From assembly GCA_030674155.1 (NCBI GenBank), contig CM060326.1:38185265-38249264 (forward strand): a DNA stretch of 64,000 bases. The letters run 5' to 3'. The DNA is from Stramonita haemastoma. Its lineage: Eukaryota; Mollusca; Gastropoda; Neogastropoda; Muricidae. Positions within the stretch are counted from its first letter, which is position 1. Each line of letters begins with the position of its first letter. Both the position numbers and the translations under genes were made by a program. This document shows positions 48,936-63,900 of this stretch, in pieces. The notes beneath the pieces are model-generated. The model searched no databases, was not told where the DNA came from, and saw nothing but the letters and a program-made list of their open reading frames with translations.

Positions 48936-49367
48936 TCCAATCTTGTAGGTAGTGCAAGCCATCATCCAACTTCACAGCAATTTTTCCTCTGTTTTAAAAA
49001 TATATCCTGTGATATTCATGGTGCTTTTTAGCTGCCTAGAAATAACGTTTTTGCGTCTGTATTATATTTTCGTGAAAAATCTTTATTTTACATATTGTGG
49101 TAGTAGTAACTCATTTGATCTCATCTGTATTGTTATCCTTTTCCCCCTTTTTAAGAGTTCTGTTGGGAGAGGGGGGGGGGGGGGAGTTCAATACTGGTCA
49201 CAGAAAGATTATTTTGAGAAATACTTTAATTTAGAGATGTTCAAAATAGAGTGACAGGTAGGCCTATGGAAGCAACGACCATGTTCAGTTGTTTTGTCCT
49301 ATCCGTTTATCTCACTGAAGTTTTACATGGACACCAGTATCATGACTTAATCGCCATATCATATAAA

Positions 49368-49495
49368 ATTGTCTTGTGAGAAGGGGGAAGGGGGGCTGTC
49401 TGCTTGTATAAAATTGTCTTGTGAGAAGGGGAAGGGGGACTGTCTGCTTGTATAAAATTGTCTTGTAAGAAGGGGGAAGGGGGGGGGGGGGGGGC
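49368..49495. repeat. ~53-bp tandem repeat, three units
   Basis: TATAAAATTGTCTTGTGAGA (or AAGA), then AGGGGGAAGGGGG, then CTGTCTGCTTG, repeated three times and ending in a run of about 16 Gs. Confidence 0.9.
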
Positions 49496-49686
49496 TGGGT
49501 GACAATAACAGTACACTACCCCTATGAACGCCACAGTTATCAAATGAGAAGGGAGGTAAAAACAAATAAATGAACAAACAAACAAAAAGGCAAAACAAAT
49601 AAAAACAAAAAAACAGCATACAATTAAAAAAAAAAACCCAAACCAACCAACAAACAAAACGAACACACACGCACGCGCACGCGCGC

Positions 49687-50066
49687 GAAAGGGATAACCT
49701 AGTGGTTAGACCATTGCGCTCGCAATCTGACGACTCGGGTTCGAATCCCCTTCGAGGGGATTTTCCCCTGGAGTTAACATCAATGCAGACTGCACTCTCC
49801 ACAAAAGTCCTTCGGACGAGACTATGAATTGAGGCCCCGTGTGCGAACGCACGCAGAGCATCTTGCGCACACGTTAAATCCTGTTCCACTTCTCGAAAGA
49901 GGAGGCTATTGTGTGCCGGTGGGAACAGATGACAAAATTTACAGAACTGCTTACACACAGGGACTGCATGTAACCCCCAAAAAAACAACAACAACAACAA
50001 CACAAAAACGAAAACAAACAAACAAAAAAAACCCCATACGAGTGCTTATTCCATTATCCTCGATTA
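49687..50066 (+). repeat. tRNA-derived SINE (family B), full-length reference copy
   Basis: The head GGGATAACCTAGTGGTTAGA then CCATTGCGCTCGCAATCTG and the B-box GGGTTCGAATCCCC are intact. The body has CCTTCGGACGAGACTATGAA, GCGCACACGTTAAATCCTGT and GCCGGTGGGAACAGATGACA. It ends in an A-rich segment and GTGCTTATTCCATTATCCTC. Confidence 0.9.
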
Positions 50067-50099
50067 AAAGTATAATAACAAAACACACACATACACACA

Positions 50100-50135
50100 C
50101 GCGCGCGCGCGCACGCACGCACGGAAGCACGCACG

Positions 50136-50206
<71 letters not shown>
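50100..50206. repeat. (CG)n/(CA)n microsatellite
   Basis: A CGCGCG tract passes into ACGC repeats and then a pure CA tract, directly after the SINE. Confidence 0.95.
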
Positions 50207-50208
<2 letters not shown>

Positions 50209-50299
50209 GCAAACAAACAGATATATAAATGATCGAATCAATAAACCTTTTCAGCAATAAATAATTGATCGATAAAGTGGATTTTAGTACAATCAAGTT

Positions 50300-50608
50300 C
50301 TCGATGCTCGTGATCTGCGGACCTGGGTTCGAATCCCCTTTCAAGGGGATATTTTCCCCAAGAGTTAATATCATATCAGTGCCAACTCCACTCCTCCTAA
50401 AAACTCCGGATGATATCATAAACCGAGGTCCCGTGTACGAACGCATGCAGAACATCTTGTGCACACATTAAATACTGTTCCCTTTTCGGACGAGTTGGCC
50501 GTTGTGTGCCGATGGGAACGGATGACAAATTTTAAAAAAATGCATACACGCGGGGACTAATTGTAAAAAAAAAAAAGCACAAGAGTGCTTATTCCATTAT
50601 CCTCGAAA
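50300..50608 (+). repeat. Family B SINE
   Basis: The B-box GGGTTCGAATCCCC, GGATATTTTCCCCAAGAGTT, CGTGTACGAACGCATGCAGA, CCGATGGGAACGGATGACAA and GTGCTTATTCCATTATCCTC are present. The first part of the head is missing. Confidence 0.85.
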
Positions 50609-51412
50609 GAAAAAGAATGAGAGAAAAGGATAGTAACCCGCTTAAAAAAACAAAACAAAACAAAAACGAAAACAAAATTTTGAAAATTCTAGAACCGGAT
50701 GTCTGCACTGAATGACTTCTGTATCGTTCATTGGTCGACCGACGTAAGCTCTGAAGTAACTGCGACCAACAATCAGAAAAGCTACAAATAAAACAACGGC
50801 CTTTTGACAATAAACATTTAAACCTCTTGATATTAATCGGAACATTCTATGTATCAAAGGTGGGGCTTTGCTCGCCGTAAGCGACTTTCTTAGCCTCAAG
50901 TCACTAGTGTTGCTAATCAAGCATGAAGGGACCACCTGCTTCAAGAATCAGTAAAGCATAACGTGGTAGGCCCACGTACGTTGACAGGTAGCTTACTGAT
51001 TAATTAAAACGTGGGATTCCATGCGGCAAGAGTCGCGGTTTAGACAGAGATTATATCTCAAGGATGTATTGTTCAGCCAATGCTACCTTAGAAAGAGGGG
51101 GGGGGGGGGGGGGGGGATGAATGAATGAATAATCTTTATTTTCCAAGGGTAACAGAGTAAGCATGCACATACTTTTTTCATCCGGCCCTTGCCCTGATTA
51201 GGGAAAAGCAGCCCCCACCCTAAACAAGAGCAACAACAAAACAAACACAAACAATCCCTCCCCCCAAAAAAAGGGAAGGAAGAAGAAAAAAAAACAAAAA
51301 CGAAAAAAAAACCCCAAAGAAACAACAAAAGCACAAGAAAATATAACGAAAAAAGAACACACACCATCACCAACAATAAAACTTCAACCTATGATTTAAG
51401 AAAAGGAATAAG

Positions 51413-51568
51413 GGGGGGGGGGGGGGGGGGGGGGGGGCGTGTGGCGTGCGTACGTGCGTGGGCGTTGCGTGTGTGCTGTGTGTGTGTGTGTGTGTGTGTG
51501 TTGTGTGTGTGTGTGTGTGTGTGTGTGGTGTGTTGGTGTTGTTTTGTGGCTTGGTTTTTGCTGGCTTT

Positions 51569-51610
<42 letters not shown>

Positions 51611-51643
51611 GTGTGTGTGTGTGTGTGTCTGTGTGTCTGTGTG

Positions 51644-51675
<32 letters not shown>
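51413..51675. repeat. Poly-G run followed by interrupted (GT)n
   Basis: About 25 consecutive Gs (51,413-51,437) and then two GT tracts separated by a unique segment near 51,541-51,570. Confidence 0.9.
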
Positions 51676-51678
<3 letters not shown>

Positions 51679-51769
51679 ACACATACGCCATAACTATCTC
51701 TCTTTAAACAAAAATATTATCAATGTGTTTTGTGGGGATAAGCATCTGTTGAATGTATAGCTATTTTAA

Positions 51770-51955
51770 TCGAGGCCCCGTGTGCAAACACACGCAGACC
51801 ATCTTGCGCGCACGTTAAATCCTGTTCCGCTTTTCGTAAGAGTAGACCATTGTATGCCGGTGGGAACAGATGACAAGATTTACAAAACTGCATATACACG
51901 GGGACTGGCTGTAAAGAAGTACATGGGTGCATATTCCATCATCTTCGATATAAAA
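51770..51955 (+). repeat. Family B SINE, 5'-truncated
   Basis: CGAGGCCCCGTGTGCAAACA, GCGCACGTTAAATCCTGTTC, GTAAGAGTAGACCATTGTAT and GCCGGTGGGAACAGATGACA, ending CATATTCCATCATCTTCGAT. Confidence 0.85.
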
Positions 51956-53802
51956 TAATAAAATAAATTAATAAATAACCCCTTATCCGCCACCAGGGGA
52001 CCCACCTGGTTGAGGATGGTCGCCTTGCCAGGTTGAAATATGTTACTCTTTGTAATTCTAACTCATCTCCCGCTGAAACCTGCACTAAGAGTGCTCTTGA
52101 GATAAACACCACTTGCCAGCCGTCAGTTTGCGCCCAGCCGCCGGACCAGTCACATCAGGAGAGTGCCTTCCTTCTGTTTTCTGTTCTGTGCCTTTCTTTT
52201 AGAGTGTGTGTGCACTATGATCTTTCTTTTTTCCTGTTGGATGTATACAGCCTTTCTTGTGTTCTAGGCTTTGGATTTTCTGTGGTGTAGGCTGTGGGGG
52301 GGAAAATGTATATATATACATAATTGTAACCTATTTGGGCAATTTAAAACAGTCTTGTTGACTCAACTGTGAGTACCACTCTAGTCTTAATAGTTCCCCC
52401 CTTTTCTCCCCCTTACTTGAGGAGGAAGTTTTTTCTGCTGAACTCAACAGATGTTCCCTCAGCAAGTTTACACACAGTATGTGCCTTGTTTCAGTAACTG
52501 GGAGGCTAAATGCAGGCCATAACATCAATAATTTGGGGATAAACAAAAACAACATCATTAATTTCTGACTGATGATTAATCTGAATTTGAGGAAATAGAG
52601 ACAATTATTTCCCCACTTACCCCAAATTTTTTATATTAAAATGGAGTAAAGTTCTGATGAGAAGAAAAGAAATTCAGAAAAAGAGGGAGAAAACCATCTC
52701 CTGACCTCCTCACCCTACTTTCTGCTGCAATGCGAGCCACTGTAGGGAACCCCCCTCCCCCCCCCCCCCCCACCCCCCTTGTCAGATAAGAGGGCTGACT
52801 TACATTAAACAGATGTCAAGCTACAGGATGCCAGGCTCAAGGCCATACTGGCCAAGTACCGCATTCCACAATCTGCAGACTCTGTGCAACGCACACTAAG
52901 GAGTCAGCCAGCTATAATGCCTACGGCTATAACAGCTGGCTGTGGAATATACTAAATGGAGCATTGCTTTTTCAGCAACGGTGCACGCGCACTGCTGTGA
53001 ACTTTTCGTGCAGGTCAGCATAGCTATAAGGCAACCTGAGCAGCTAAGGACACCCTGGCAGATGTCCTTTCCCTTACAGGGCATGCAACCTTTGACCTCT
53101 CACCTAGTAGAGAGAAACGCATAACATGCCACTCTATAGACAGTGCAGGCCTTGGTGCTACGCACACACAGCTGTGAGCAGTGAATGGCTTTTAACCCAA
53201 CGGGGCAAATTTCACAGAGCTCTGAAAGAGGCCAAAGTTACTCAGAAACTGAGCATCTCACTCAACGAGTGTAGGGGGGAAAGCTTGGGGTCAAGGCTAG
53301 TGTCATGGGGGTCACAGCAGCAACAGCAGTTGGCATATTTCGTTTTATTTTGGGGTGGTGCTACCAGCCAGACAACCAATGATAGTCTGAGGGCAATGGG
53401 AAATCCCCAAGAGATGAAAGGTGTGATGGGAAGTTTGTCTATACGGAAACCATCCTTTCCTTTTCCAAATGAGTCATTTTAAAATAAAATTAATATTCCC
53501 ATTGGAGTAATAACTTCATGATAAAATCTTTTATTGCATTTTTGCAATTTTATTGCATCATTGCATTGCATTTATTGCATGGCAAATAAGAGAGAAGTGG
53601 AATTAAGTCACTTCTGATATATTATAAGTGTTTGACACAGTCAAAGGGATGACAATATTCCTTGAGTTATACCCCACAGACTCTAAGTAGCTCAGTAGGA
53701 AATGAGGCTGTAGATTCAGAAATCAATAACTGAATATATTTTTCTTGCGAAAAATCTTTGTTTTTAAGAGAATGAGCCTGTAAAAGTTGTTATATTTCCA
53801 TA

Positions 53803-54415
53803 GGAAATGGAATCTATTACATGATTCTCAGTTTGAAAGCCTTCAACGGAAATATAGATAGTAAAAAGTTTGATATGGAAACATATAGGAAGGCCTTAGA
53901 TTTTATCACAACAGGCCGTTTATTTGCATAAATTGATCTGCATCATGCAGTTTATTCAGTGGCCCATTTTTGAGTGTTGCACACGTTTCTTAATAGAAGG
54001 GCAAGTTATACTGTTTCTAAGCTACAATAAGGGGTTTTTTGATCATATTCTCATAATTCTGAGCATGGTAGTAGGGGATACAGAACATGAGACAGAAGTC
54101 ATGGAATGGGCTGTTGACATAGTCAAATCAAACTGATATTTTGGGGTTTGCAAAAAATGATTAAAAATCATAATTAAACCCATGCAAGAAAATCATCCCA
54201 TAAAGGGTTTGTTATCAACTCTCAGGAGCTGAGTGTCAGACTTACTGAAGAAAGAGAACTTGAATCTTTCAGTGCTTGCAGTCACCTACTAAAGCAAAGA
54301 AAAGCTAAAATTTAACAATGACCTCTTGTTAGGTCCGAGGGCTGCTAGTCTGTTGCTAGCTTGATGGTATTCCCCATGGGAAACTCCTTTGCCACACTCT
54401 GAAATGCAGTAGAAA
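53803..54415 (+). pseudogene. DIRS reverse transcriptase remnant
   Basis: Translation with stops ignored gives YYMILSLKAFNGNIDSKKFD, then METYRKALDFITTGRLFA, a stop, and IDLHHAVYSV, which is the DIRS pattern of a LNLK-type motif, MET...AL and a DLxxAxYSV core. Downstream come HPIKGFVINSQELSVRLTEE, ACSHLLKQRKAKI and RGLLVCC, matching the GF-x-N-S and RLT...C..LL and GLLVAS segments after the RT active site. At least four stops and frame changes make it nonfunctional. Confidence 0.75.
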
Positions 54416-54454
54416 CACTGTTCACAAGTAATAAGTGTGCTGGTAATTCGGACA

Positions 54455-54869
54455 CAAGACTCTGAAGTTATCTCAAACTGAGAGATGTTTCTGGCCTTAC
54501 AGGCTTTACTGTCCTCTGCTATTGATAGTCAGTTCTATTAGATCTGACAATAGCATGACTGTTAGTTGTGCCGAAATTCGGACAGATATATGACACTTGT
54601 TTGTTGTGGATAAATATGACCTTAAGTGGTATATCACAAACTTACCTCAGCAAAGAGGGAAAATTAAAGTTACACTTACTTAGGCCACATTGGTTACTGA
54701 CAGCTCTCACATGGATGGGGAGGTCTGTATATAAATCAAAACAAAGCTCAAACTACAACTCAAGACTCTAAAGTTATCTCAAACTGAGAGATGTTTCTGG
54801 CCTTACAGGCTTTACTGTCCTCTGCTATTGATAGTCAGTTCTATTAGATCTGACAATAGCATGACTGTT
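54455..54869. repeat. Near-identical 109-bp direct repeat inside the DIRS element
   Basis: CAAGACTCTGAAGTTATCTC ... TAGCATGACTGTT at 54,455-54,563 recurs at 54,761-54,869 with about one difference (CTGAAG/CTAAAG). It is much better conserved than the surrounding element, so the duplication is recent. Confidence 0.9.
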
Positions 54870-55326
54870 GTATTAACTAAAGGGGATCTAGCAGATCATA
54901 AACCTGTGACATTGACCAAAGAAATCTGAAAATGATGTATCAGCAAAGATATCACAATCAGGTATGCTTGCACTGCTTGGTCAGAAAATTGTATGTCATA
55001 AAATTGTCCATTTCATGGTATGTTGAATGGTAGTTTGTACTAAGCCTTCTTAAAGAGGCTGTAGCATTACTTGCTTTCTTCCCTGTGGGGGACTCTTTTG
55101 CTGCGTGCATAAAACAAACTACCTGTTCTAGATATATATCTTTTTGACCTGACTGACATGCTTATGCAATTGATGCTTGCACTATCAGCTTGAATTATCC
55201 CTCTTTCCATTGTTTTCCAACCCTCTTTCTTTGCGCTGCTTCCAAGAGTATTGCCAAAGAATGCCAGACAAAACAGAAGAAATAACTGTTGTGCCTCTGC
55301 AGACAAACCCAGATGTTTTACTCTTG

Positions 55327-55362
<36 letters not shown>

Positions 55363-55830
55363 AGATAATCAGACCCCTGCTTTTCTCAAATAGAGATAGC
55401 TTCTGTATCAATCCATGATCCCAACCTCAAACACCATGTGAGGAAGGAACTCAAGGTACTGATAAGCAAATATCTGACAAAGATGGAATACATGTGGCCG
55501 ACGCCGACACCATCATGCTTCCCTAGCAGGCATCCACTGTCTAATATACAACATGTACATCAACAAGTGGCAGTGGTACGCTAAGGTTTCACCTTTTTCA
55601 GTCAATGGCATCAATTTTCTAGCCTTTCTCAAATCAGAAGAGAAAGCCTCACTAAAAATTTTGATGGTGTTAATGTTCTCTTGGTGTTACATACCTAGTT
55701 AAAATATTCATGGATGGGGCTTTGAAGCTAATCCAGTGCTGAACAGTCAAAGGAAAGGATTAAAACCTGTGATGCCAATGTGGAGTCAGATATATATTAA
55801 AATGTTGACACTGAAAGAATTTTTAAAATA

Positions 55831-56330
55831 AAGGGGGAAAAGCTTATCATGCTTCTTACTCCCCTCACTGGACAATGTTGCCAAAACCTGAATGCACTAG
55901 ACTTGTCAGGCATGTCAATGATGGACAACAAAATGCACTTTTTATTTTGCAAATAGCCTATTGAAGCATACTTGACATGGGGATCACCAGGATCCTATAG
56001 AACTGACTAAACCAAATGATACGCTGGGTGTTGTAGCAACACTAATATTATACTTGAGAACAGCTTCTCTGAGAAAAGACAATTGTAAAAAATTTTCATT
56101 GCCTTACAGGCCCTCAACATAGTGTTAACAGAGACACTATTATTATAGCTCACTGGAAGCCATACACTCTAGCTGATGCAGACTAAGATACTGATGTTTA
56201 TACAGCACCAGCCTACTAAGGTGGTTAGTGCTCCTGCCCCAGGCTGCAGGCGCCTATCAGTGTTGTTATGACAGCTGCTGGCTGGACTAGGGAGTCTATT
56301 TACACCTGCTTTTATAGCAAAATGATTAAC
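55831..56330 (+). pseudogene. DIRS tyrosine recombinase remnant
   Basis: KLIMLLTPLTGQCCQNLNAL then DLSGM matches the LALLTGQRCQ box of DIRS recombinases with the catalytic R changed to C. Further on, in another frame, YTAPAY (a decayed H-x-x-R box) precedes ISVVMTAAGWTRESIYTCFY, which matches the AGWSRES...FY box and keeps the tyrosine. Stops and frameshifts intervene. Confidence 0.72.
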
Positions 56331-56482
56331 TGTGGCAAACCACACTTTGGACAGGTCTTTATGTAATACTAATTTGTCAAAGATGAAGTTGATCTGTTCT
56401 TTTTGCAACTCATAACCACTGTTGCTCTAAATATCTCAAGAGCACTCTTAGTGCAGGTTTCAGCGGGAGATGAGTTAGAATT

Positions 56483-56794
56483 GTATAAGACAAGGAGAGA
56501 CTTACCTGGTAAGTTGAGTCTTGTCGAGAATTCTGACGAATTTCTCCCGATGAAACCGGAACAGAGTGCACTTGCCCTCCCTTTAATTCTGTTACCCACC
56601 CATATAGACCAGTAGCTCTATAACCTGTGTGTTGTATCTTCACTGACTCAGTGTTTATTCGTTGCACTCTCAATGACTGACGGCTGGCAAGTGGTGTTTA
56701 TCTCAAGTGCACTCTGTTCCGGTTTCATCGGAGAAATTCGTCAGAATTCTCGACAAGACTCAACTTACCAGGTAAGTCTCTCCTTGTCTTATAC
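56483..56794. repeat. ~92-bp near-perfect inverted repeat at the DIRS right end
   Basis: The left arm is 56,483-56,574 (GTATAAGACAAGGAGAGACT ... GAACAGAGTGCACTTG). The right arm is 56,704-56,794 (CAAGTGCACTCTGTTCCGGT ... CTCCTTGTCTTATAC). They are complementary except for about one indel, with a loop of about 129 bp. The loop contains GCACTCTCAATGACTGACGG and GATAGACC-type sequence but no coding signal. Confidence 0.92.
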
Positions 56795-56800
56795 AAACAG

Positions 56801-57157
56801 CTTTTACCACTTTCGCTTCCCATTACAATTTAAGTTACTATGACTGTGTAACAACGCACAGAAATCAGTTTTCAAAGTTGCTGTGTACATTAGAAAATCA
56901 CTGAAACAGTAGAAACAAAATCAGTCCTTCCGCACTATAAAGGATTTTTTAAAAGCACTATTATTATTTTGAAATTATATGATAAAATGAATATGTCATG
57001 TTAGTCTGCTTTTGCTGCACTTAAAGTATTATGTCATATAGCTTTATTTGTTTACAATTACCATATATGCACATTTTCCTATTCATGTAGCCCAGATAGT
57101 CTGCAAAAAGCTGGGTAAACCATTATTAACAGTAACATTAACATCAATATTAAGATC

Positions 57158-57217
<60 letters not shown>

Positions 57218-57710
57218 ACCACCACCACACACCACCACCACCACCACCGCCACCACCACCCACACACAAACGAATGCCACACTTTCATTCCCGAAATCGT
57301 CCTCGCTTGAAGTCATAATCTACTCTTTCTCACGACCCGATTGTACGTATACATACTACAGTTAAGACTTAGTAGCTTTGCTCTGCGACTTACCAACTCG
57401 TTGTACAAATACCGGCCAGCCTTTTTGCCCCTCTTATGCTAATCACTCTACTTTCTTTGCTCATCCAAGCATTCCATGCTATTTCCACCACAATTGTACT
57501 TCTCTCGTCGACAGAGTTGGTGCCATGATATAACACAAATGTAGTTATTCTCATAGCTGGATATGATATGAAGCAAAGGGATCGAGGAGACGCTGTTCAG
57601 AAAAAAGAGCGATCATAAATTGAGTGCTGGTCTGTTTGAAAAATAGTTTGAAGGTTTTTCCGTTTTCGGGATTTACGAAATGTGATTTTTATTTTCAAAA
57701 TGTGAGAAAA
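56801..57710. other. Intergenic region upstream of the CXorf65-like gene
   Basis: AT-rich sequence with a (CA)n tract at about 57,161-57,215 running into CCACCA repeats (57,216-57,260). No coding exon is seen. It presumably contains the promoter of the gene starting at 57,711; no TATA box is obvious. Confidence 0.5.
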
Positions 57711-61629
<3,919 letters not shown>

Positions 61630-61678
61630 GTGAGTGAAAAAAAAAAAACAAACCCAGAAAAGTCTACCAAAATCCGTA

Positions 61679-61742
<64 letters not shown>

Positions 61743-61771
61743 AGGAGAGACAAGAAGAGAGAGAGAGAGAG
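61679..61771. repeat. (GA)n microsatellite
   Basis: GA repeats interrupted by single GG steps, about 50 bp past the donor of the exon ending 61,629. Confidence 0.95.
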
Positions 61772-62307
61772 TCTCAGTTTAGTTTGATGGACGTTTGACG
61801 TAGACAATGATGATGGAGATGATGATGTTGATGATGATTGATTGACGACGATAATGCTTAGTTATTCCCTTGGCCTAGTTGGTCCGTTGGGTACTTATAA
61901 AGTGACGAAAGATGGATTATGATCATTCATCGTAACGCTACAGTAGTAAATCTTGCAAAATGAAAAGGTCAAGGTTAAAGTCAAAGATGCTTTAGAAGCT
62001 GGCAGCGTCGTGTAGCGGTAGCGAGGAAATGTCAGAGACCCACCTCCTGGGTGTCACATATTGAGGGCGGATTGCCATTCTTCCTCCCTTTACCTTCCAT
62101 GACCCTAAAGAGGGTAGGTACATATGAGCTGGGTGAACTGGGATAACTGTATGAAGCCAAGACGCGCAAACGGTCACCATCCAATGGTAAACACGTCACG
62201 TGAGTTAACTTGACTGGGGGGAGGGAGTTGTCTGACCACTTGTATTCGTGTCCCCAATTAATAGATAAAAATAAGAATACATAAATAATTTTTACAATCT
62301 CTTTCAG

Positions 62308-62478
62308 CTCGCTAGCGGTGAGGTGAAGAGGCAGGCAGCCGCTTATTCTCGCCCAGATGGCCAGATCCAACATGGCGTGATTCAGGGAGAGAAGACGCAC
62401 GAAGACAAGCTGAGCGCACCGCTAACAGCAAAGGGGAAACCAACATACGCTGCTGCCAAATCCAGGCAAGGGAAATAA
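62308..62478 (+). other. Candidate terminal exon of the CXorf65-like gene
   Basis: The acceptor TTACAATCTCTTTCAG is strong. Phase 1 from the previous exon gives A-R-stop. The phase-0 frame is open for 56 codons (LASGEVKRQAAAYSRPDGQI ... GKPTYAAAKSRQGK) to TAA at 62,476, and its K/R-rich end looks coding. Either an unseen exon changes the phase, or the sequence has an indel, or the protein ends at 62,315. Confidence 0.35.
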
Positions 62479-62589
62479 TCAACATCTTGGAAAATATTGG
62501 CCTTGTTTTTTTGTTGTTATGGTTTTGTTTTTTTCTCTTGGTTGAGATTGTTTTTTTGTGTTGTCAGTTGAATTTTCACTAATATAAAG

Positions 62590-63005
62590 ATTGCGTGCTG
62601 GGTATCCCTTCTCTTATGTGCGTTTCCTTACTGGGTTGGATGCGTAGTGCCTGGTCTTCTGTGTTTGTAACTCTGCAAGAGGTCCGCCCACTGGCCTCAG
62701 CCGACATTATACCGACTTCAGAGCAGCTAATTCTTTTGTACAGGATGCATGCTGGGTATGTTCGAGTTTCTGTAAGCCACTGAACGCTTACATAAATTAA
62801 GGGATCTTTAACGTGCATTGTTGACATTCTGCATGGGTAGCCCTATATATAGGATGAGAATTAAGGCAGTCTGCACGTAAAAAAGACATGGGAGATAAAA
62901 AAAAAAAATTCCATTCTTAGCTCACCAGACACCGCAGCTGAGACTCAAACCCATGATTTTATGGAGCCACAGGATGGAAGTCGGCTTCAACCACTCGGCT
63001 ATTGT
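62590..63005 (-). repeat. Another SINE-like repeat (family D)
   Basis: The end near 62,930-63,005 reads on the minus strand as a tRNA-like head (GCCGAGTGGTTGAAGCCGAC, then ATCATGGGTTTGAGTCTC as the B-box). GGGATCTTTAACGTGCATTG and TGCATGGGTAGCCC lie inside. A related piece may be at 16,740-16,900 (TTTTAACGTGCATGTTTGAT). Confidence 0.65.
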
Positions 63006-63304
63006 GCCGTTAGTTAAAGAGTTAAAGTCTGTCCCGAGCCTAAGGCTCATCAGGCCGGTGCTTATCCGGTTTCTGTGGCGTTAAGCGACTGAGAGTCTAG
63101 ACTCCCCCTGGATAGGACGCCAGTCTATCGCAGGGTTAACCCCCAACACAAGGTTGGTACCCCTTTTACACCTGGATGGGGTGAGAAATAGCCGTAAAGT
63201 GCCTTTTCCAAGGGCACAACGCCATAGCCGAAAACTGGGATCGAACCCGCAACCTTAAGATTATGAGTCCAACGCCCTAACCACTAGACTACAGCGGCGG
63301 CTAT
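63006..63304 (-). repeat. tRNA-derived SINE (family A), copy 4
   Basis: Inverted, complete from AGTTAAAGTCTGTCCCGAGC to the head GCCGCCGCTGTAGTCTAGTG on the minus strand, with B-box GGGTTCGATCCC. The target-site duplication is ATTGTGCCGTTA/ATTGTTCCCGTTA. It is inserted at the end of the family D repeat. Confidence 0.92.
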
Positions 63305-63479
63305 TGTTCCCGTTACGGGAAATAAACACATCATTTTGGAGAATTTGTGTTCTTTTTTTCTTTTTCCTCCGTGGGAATGTGTTGTTTTGCTCTCTGGCTT
63401 AACTTTCTTTCTCTTATTTTATCTTATAATTTGGGTCTTTTTTTTTTTTTTTTTTTTTAATCTGATATATTTTTTTAGG

Positions 63480-63900
63480 GTGAAGATTGGCGGAAAAGGT
63501 TGTAACGTGTGCAAAATTTTCTGCGTGCATACGTACACAAGACTGGGGTTTATAGTTTCATCAAGGACTATCGGGCAGTGTGTGGATACTGATGAGGTTA
63601 ACTCTATGGGAACAATCTCCTCGAACGAGCGTGTCAGTGCTGGCTTGAACCCGTGCCGTCTACGCAAACTCAACACTTATTTATCTATTTATTCTTTTAT
63701 TTGTTTAGTCTTTCATATCGAGTATAATGGAATAAGCACTCATTTGCTTTTTTTTTAACATCCATTCCCTATGTGCATGCAGTTTTGTAAATCTTGTTAT
63801 CTGTTCTTACCGGCACACAATGGCCTACTCTTACGAAAAGCGGAACATGATTTAACGTGCGCGCAAGATGTTCTGAGTGCATTCGCTCTAACCACTAAGT
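63480..63900 (-). repeat. Two family B SINE pieces, inverted
   Basis: The first (63,480-63,665) has GGGTTTATAGTTTCATCAAG, AGGTTAACTCTATGGGAACA and GGCTTGAACCCGTGCC (decayed B-box). The second (63,715-63,900) has ATCGAGTATAATGGAATAAG, GTTATCTGTTCTTACCGGCA and GCGGAACATGATTTAACGTG and is cut at CTAACCACTAAG. Confidence 0.8.

Larger units (their letters stand above)
47840..49686. other. Intergenic region upstream of ANKRD10
   Basis: No protein-coding exon is recognised. It holds a tRNA-like inverted SINE fragment at 48,470-48,630, a family C repeat at 48,778-48,935 and a three-unit ~53-bp tandem repeat at 49,368-49,495. The ANKRD10 promoter should lie just above 47,855, but I see no clear TATA box. 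Confidence 0.55.
52020..56800 (+). mobile_element. DIRS-type (tyrosine recombinase) retrotransposon, decayed
   Basis: The order is left inverted segment, gag-like region without clear homology, reverse transcriptase, tyrosine recombinase, then a right end with inverted segments. The left segment (about 52,058-52,130, AACTCATCTCCCGCTGAAAC ... GAGATAAACACCACTTGCCA) reappears inverted in two pieces at about 56,440-56,483 and 56,665-56,703. That split layout is what DIRS elements have: inverted terminal repeats plus an internal complementary region. Stops and frameshifts are frequent. Exact outer ends are not certain. Confidence 0.8.

Noticed and set aside
52896..53482. ORFs at 52,942 and 53,126 as host genes
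   Set aside because: They lie inside the DIRS remnant, lack splice borders and conserved host domains, and probably reflect its gag-like region.
62032..62400. Minus-strand 122-codon ORF over the candidate CXorf65-like terminal exon
   Set aside because: No family recognised; it is likely an antisense shadow and crosses SINE-like sequence near 61,995-62,060.
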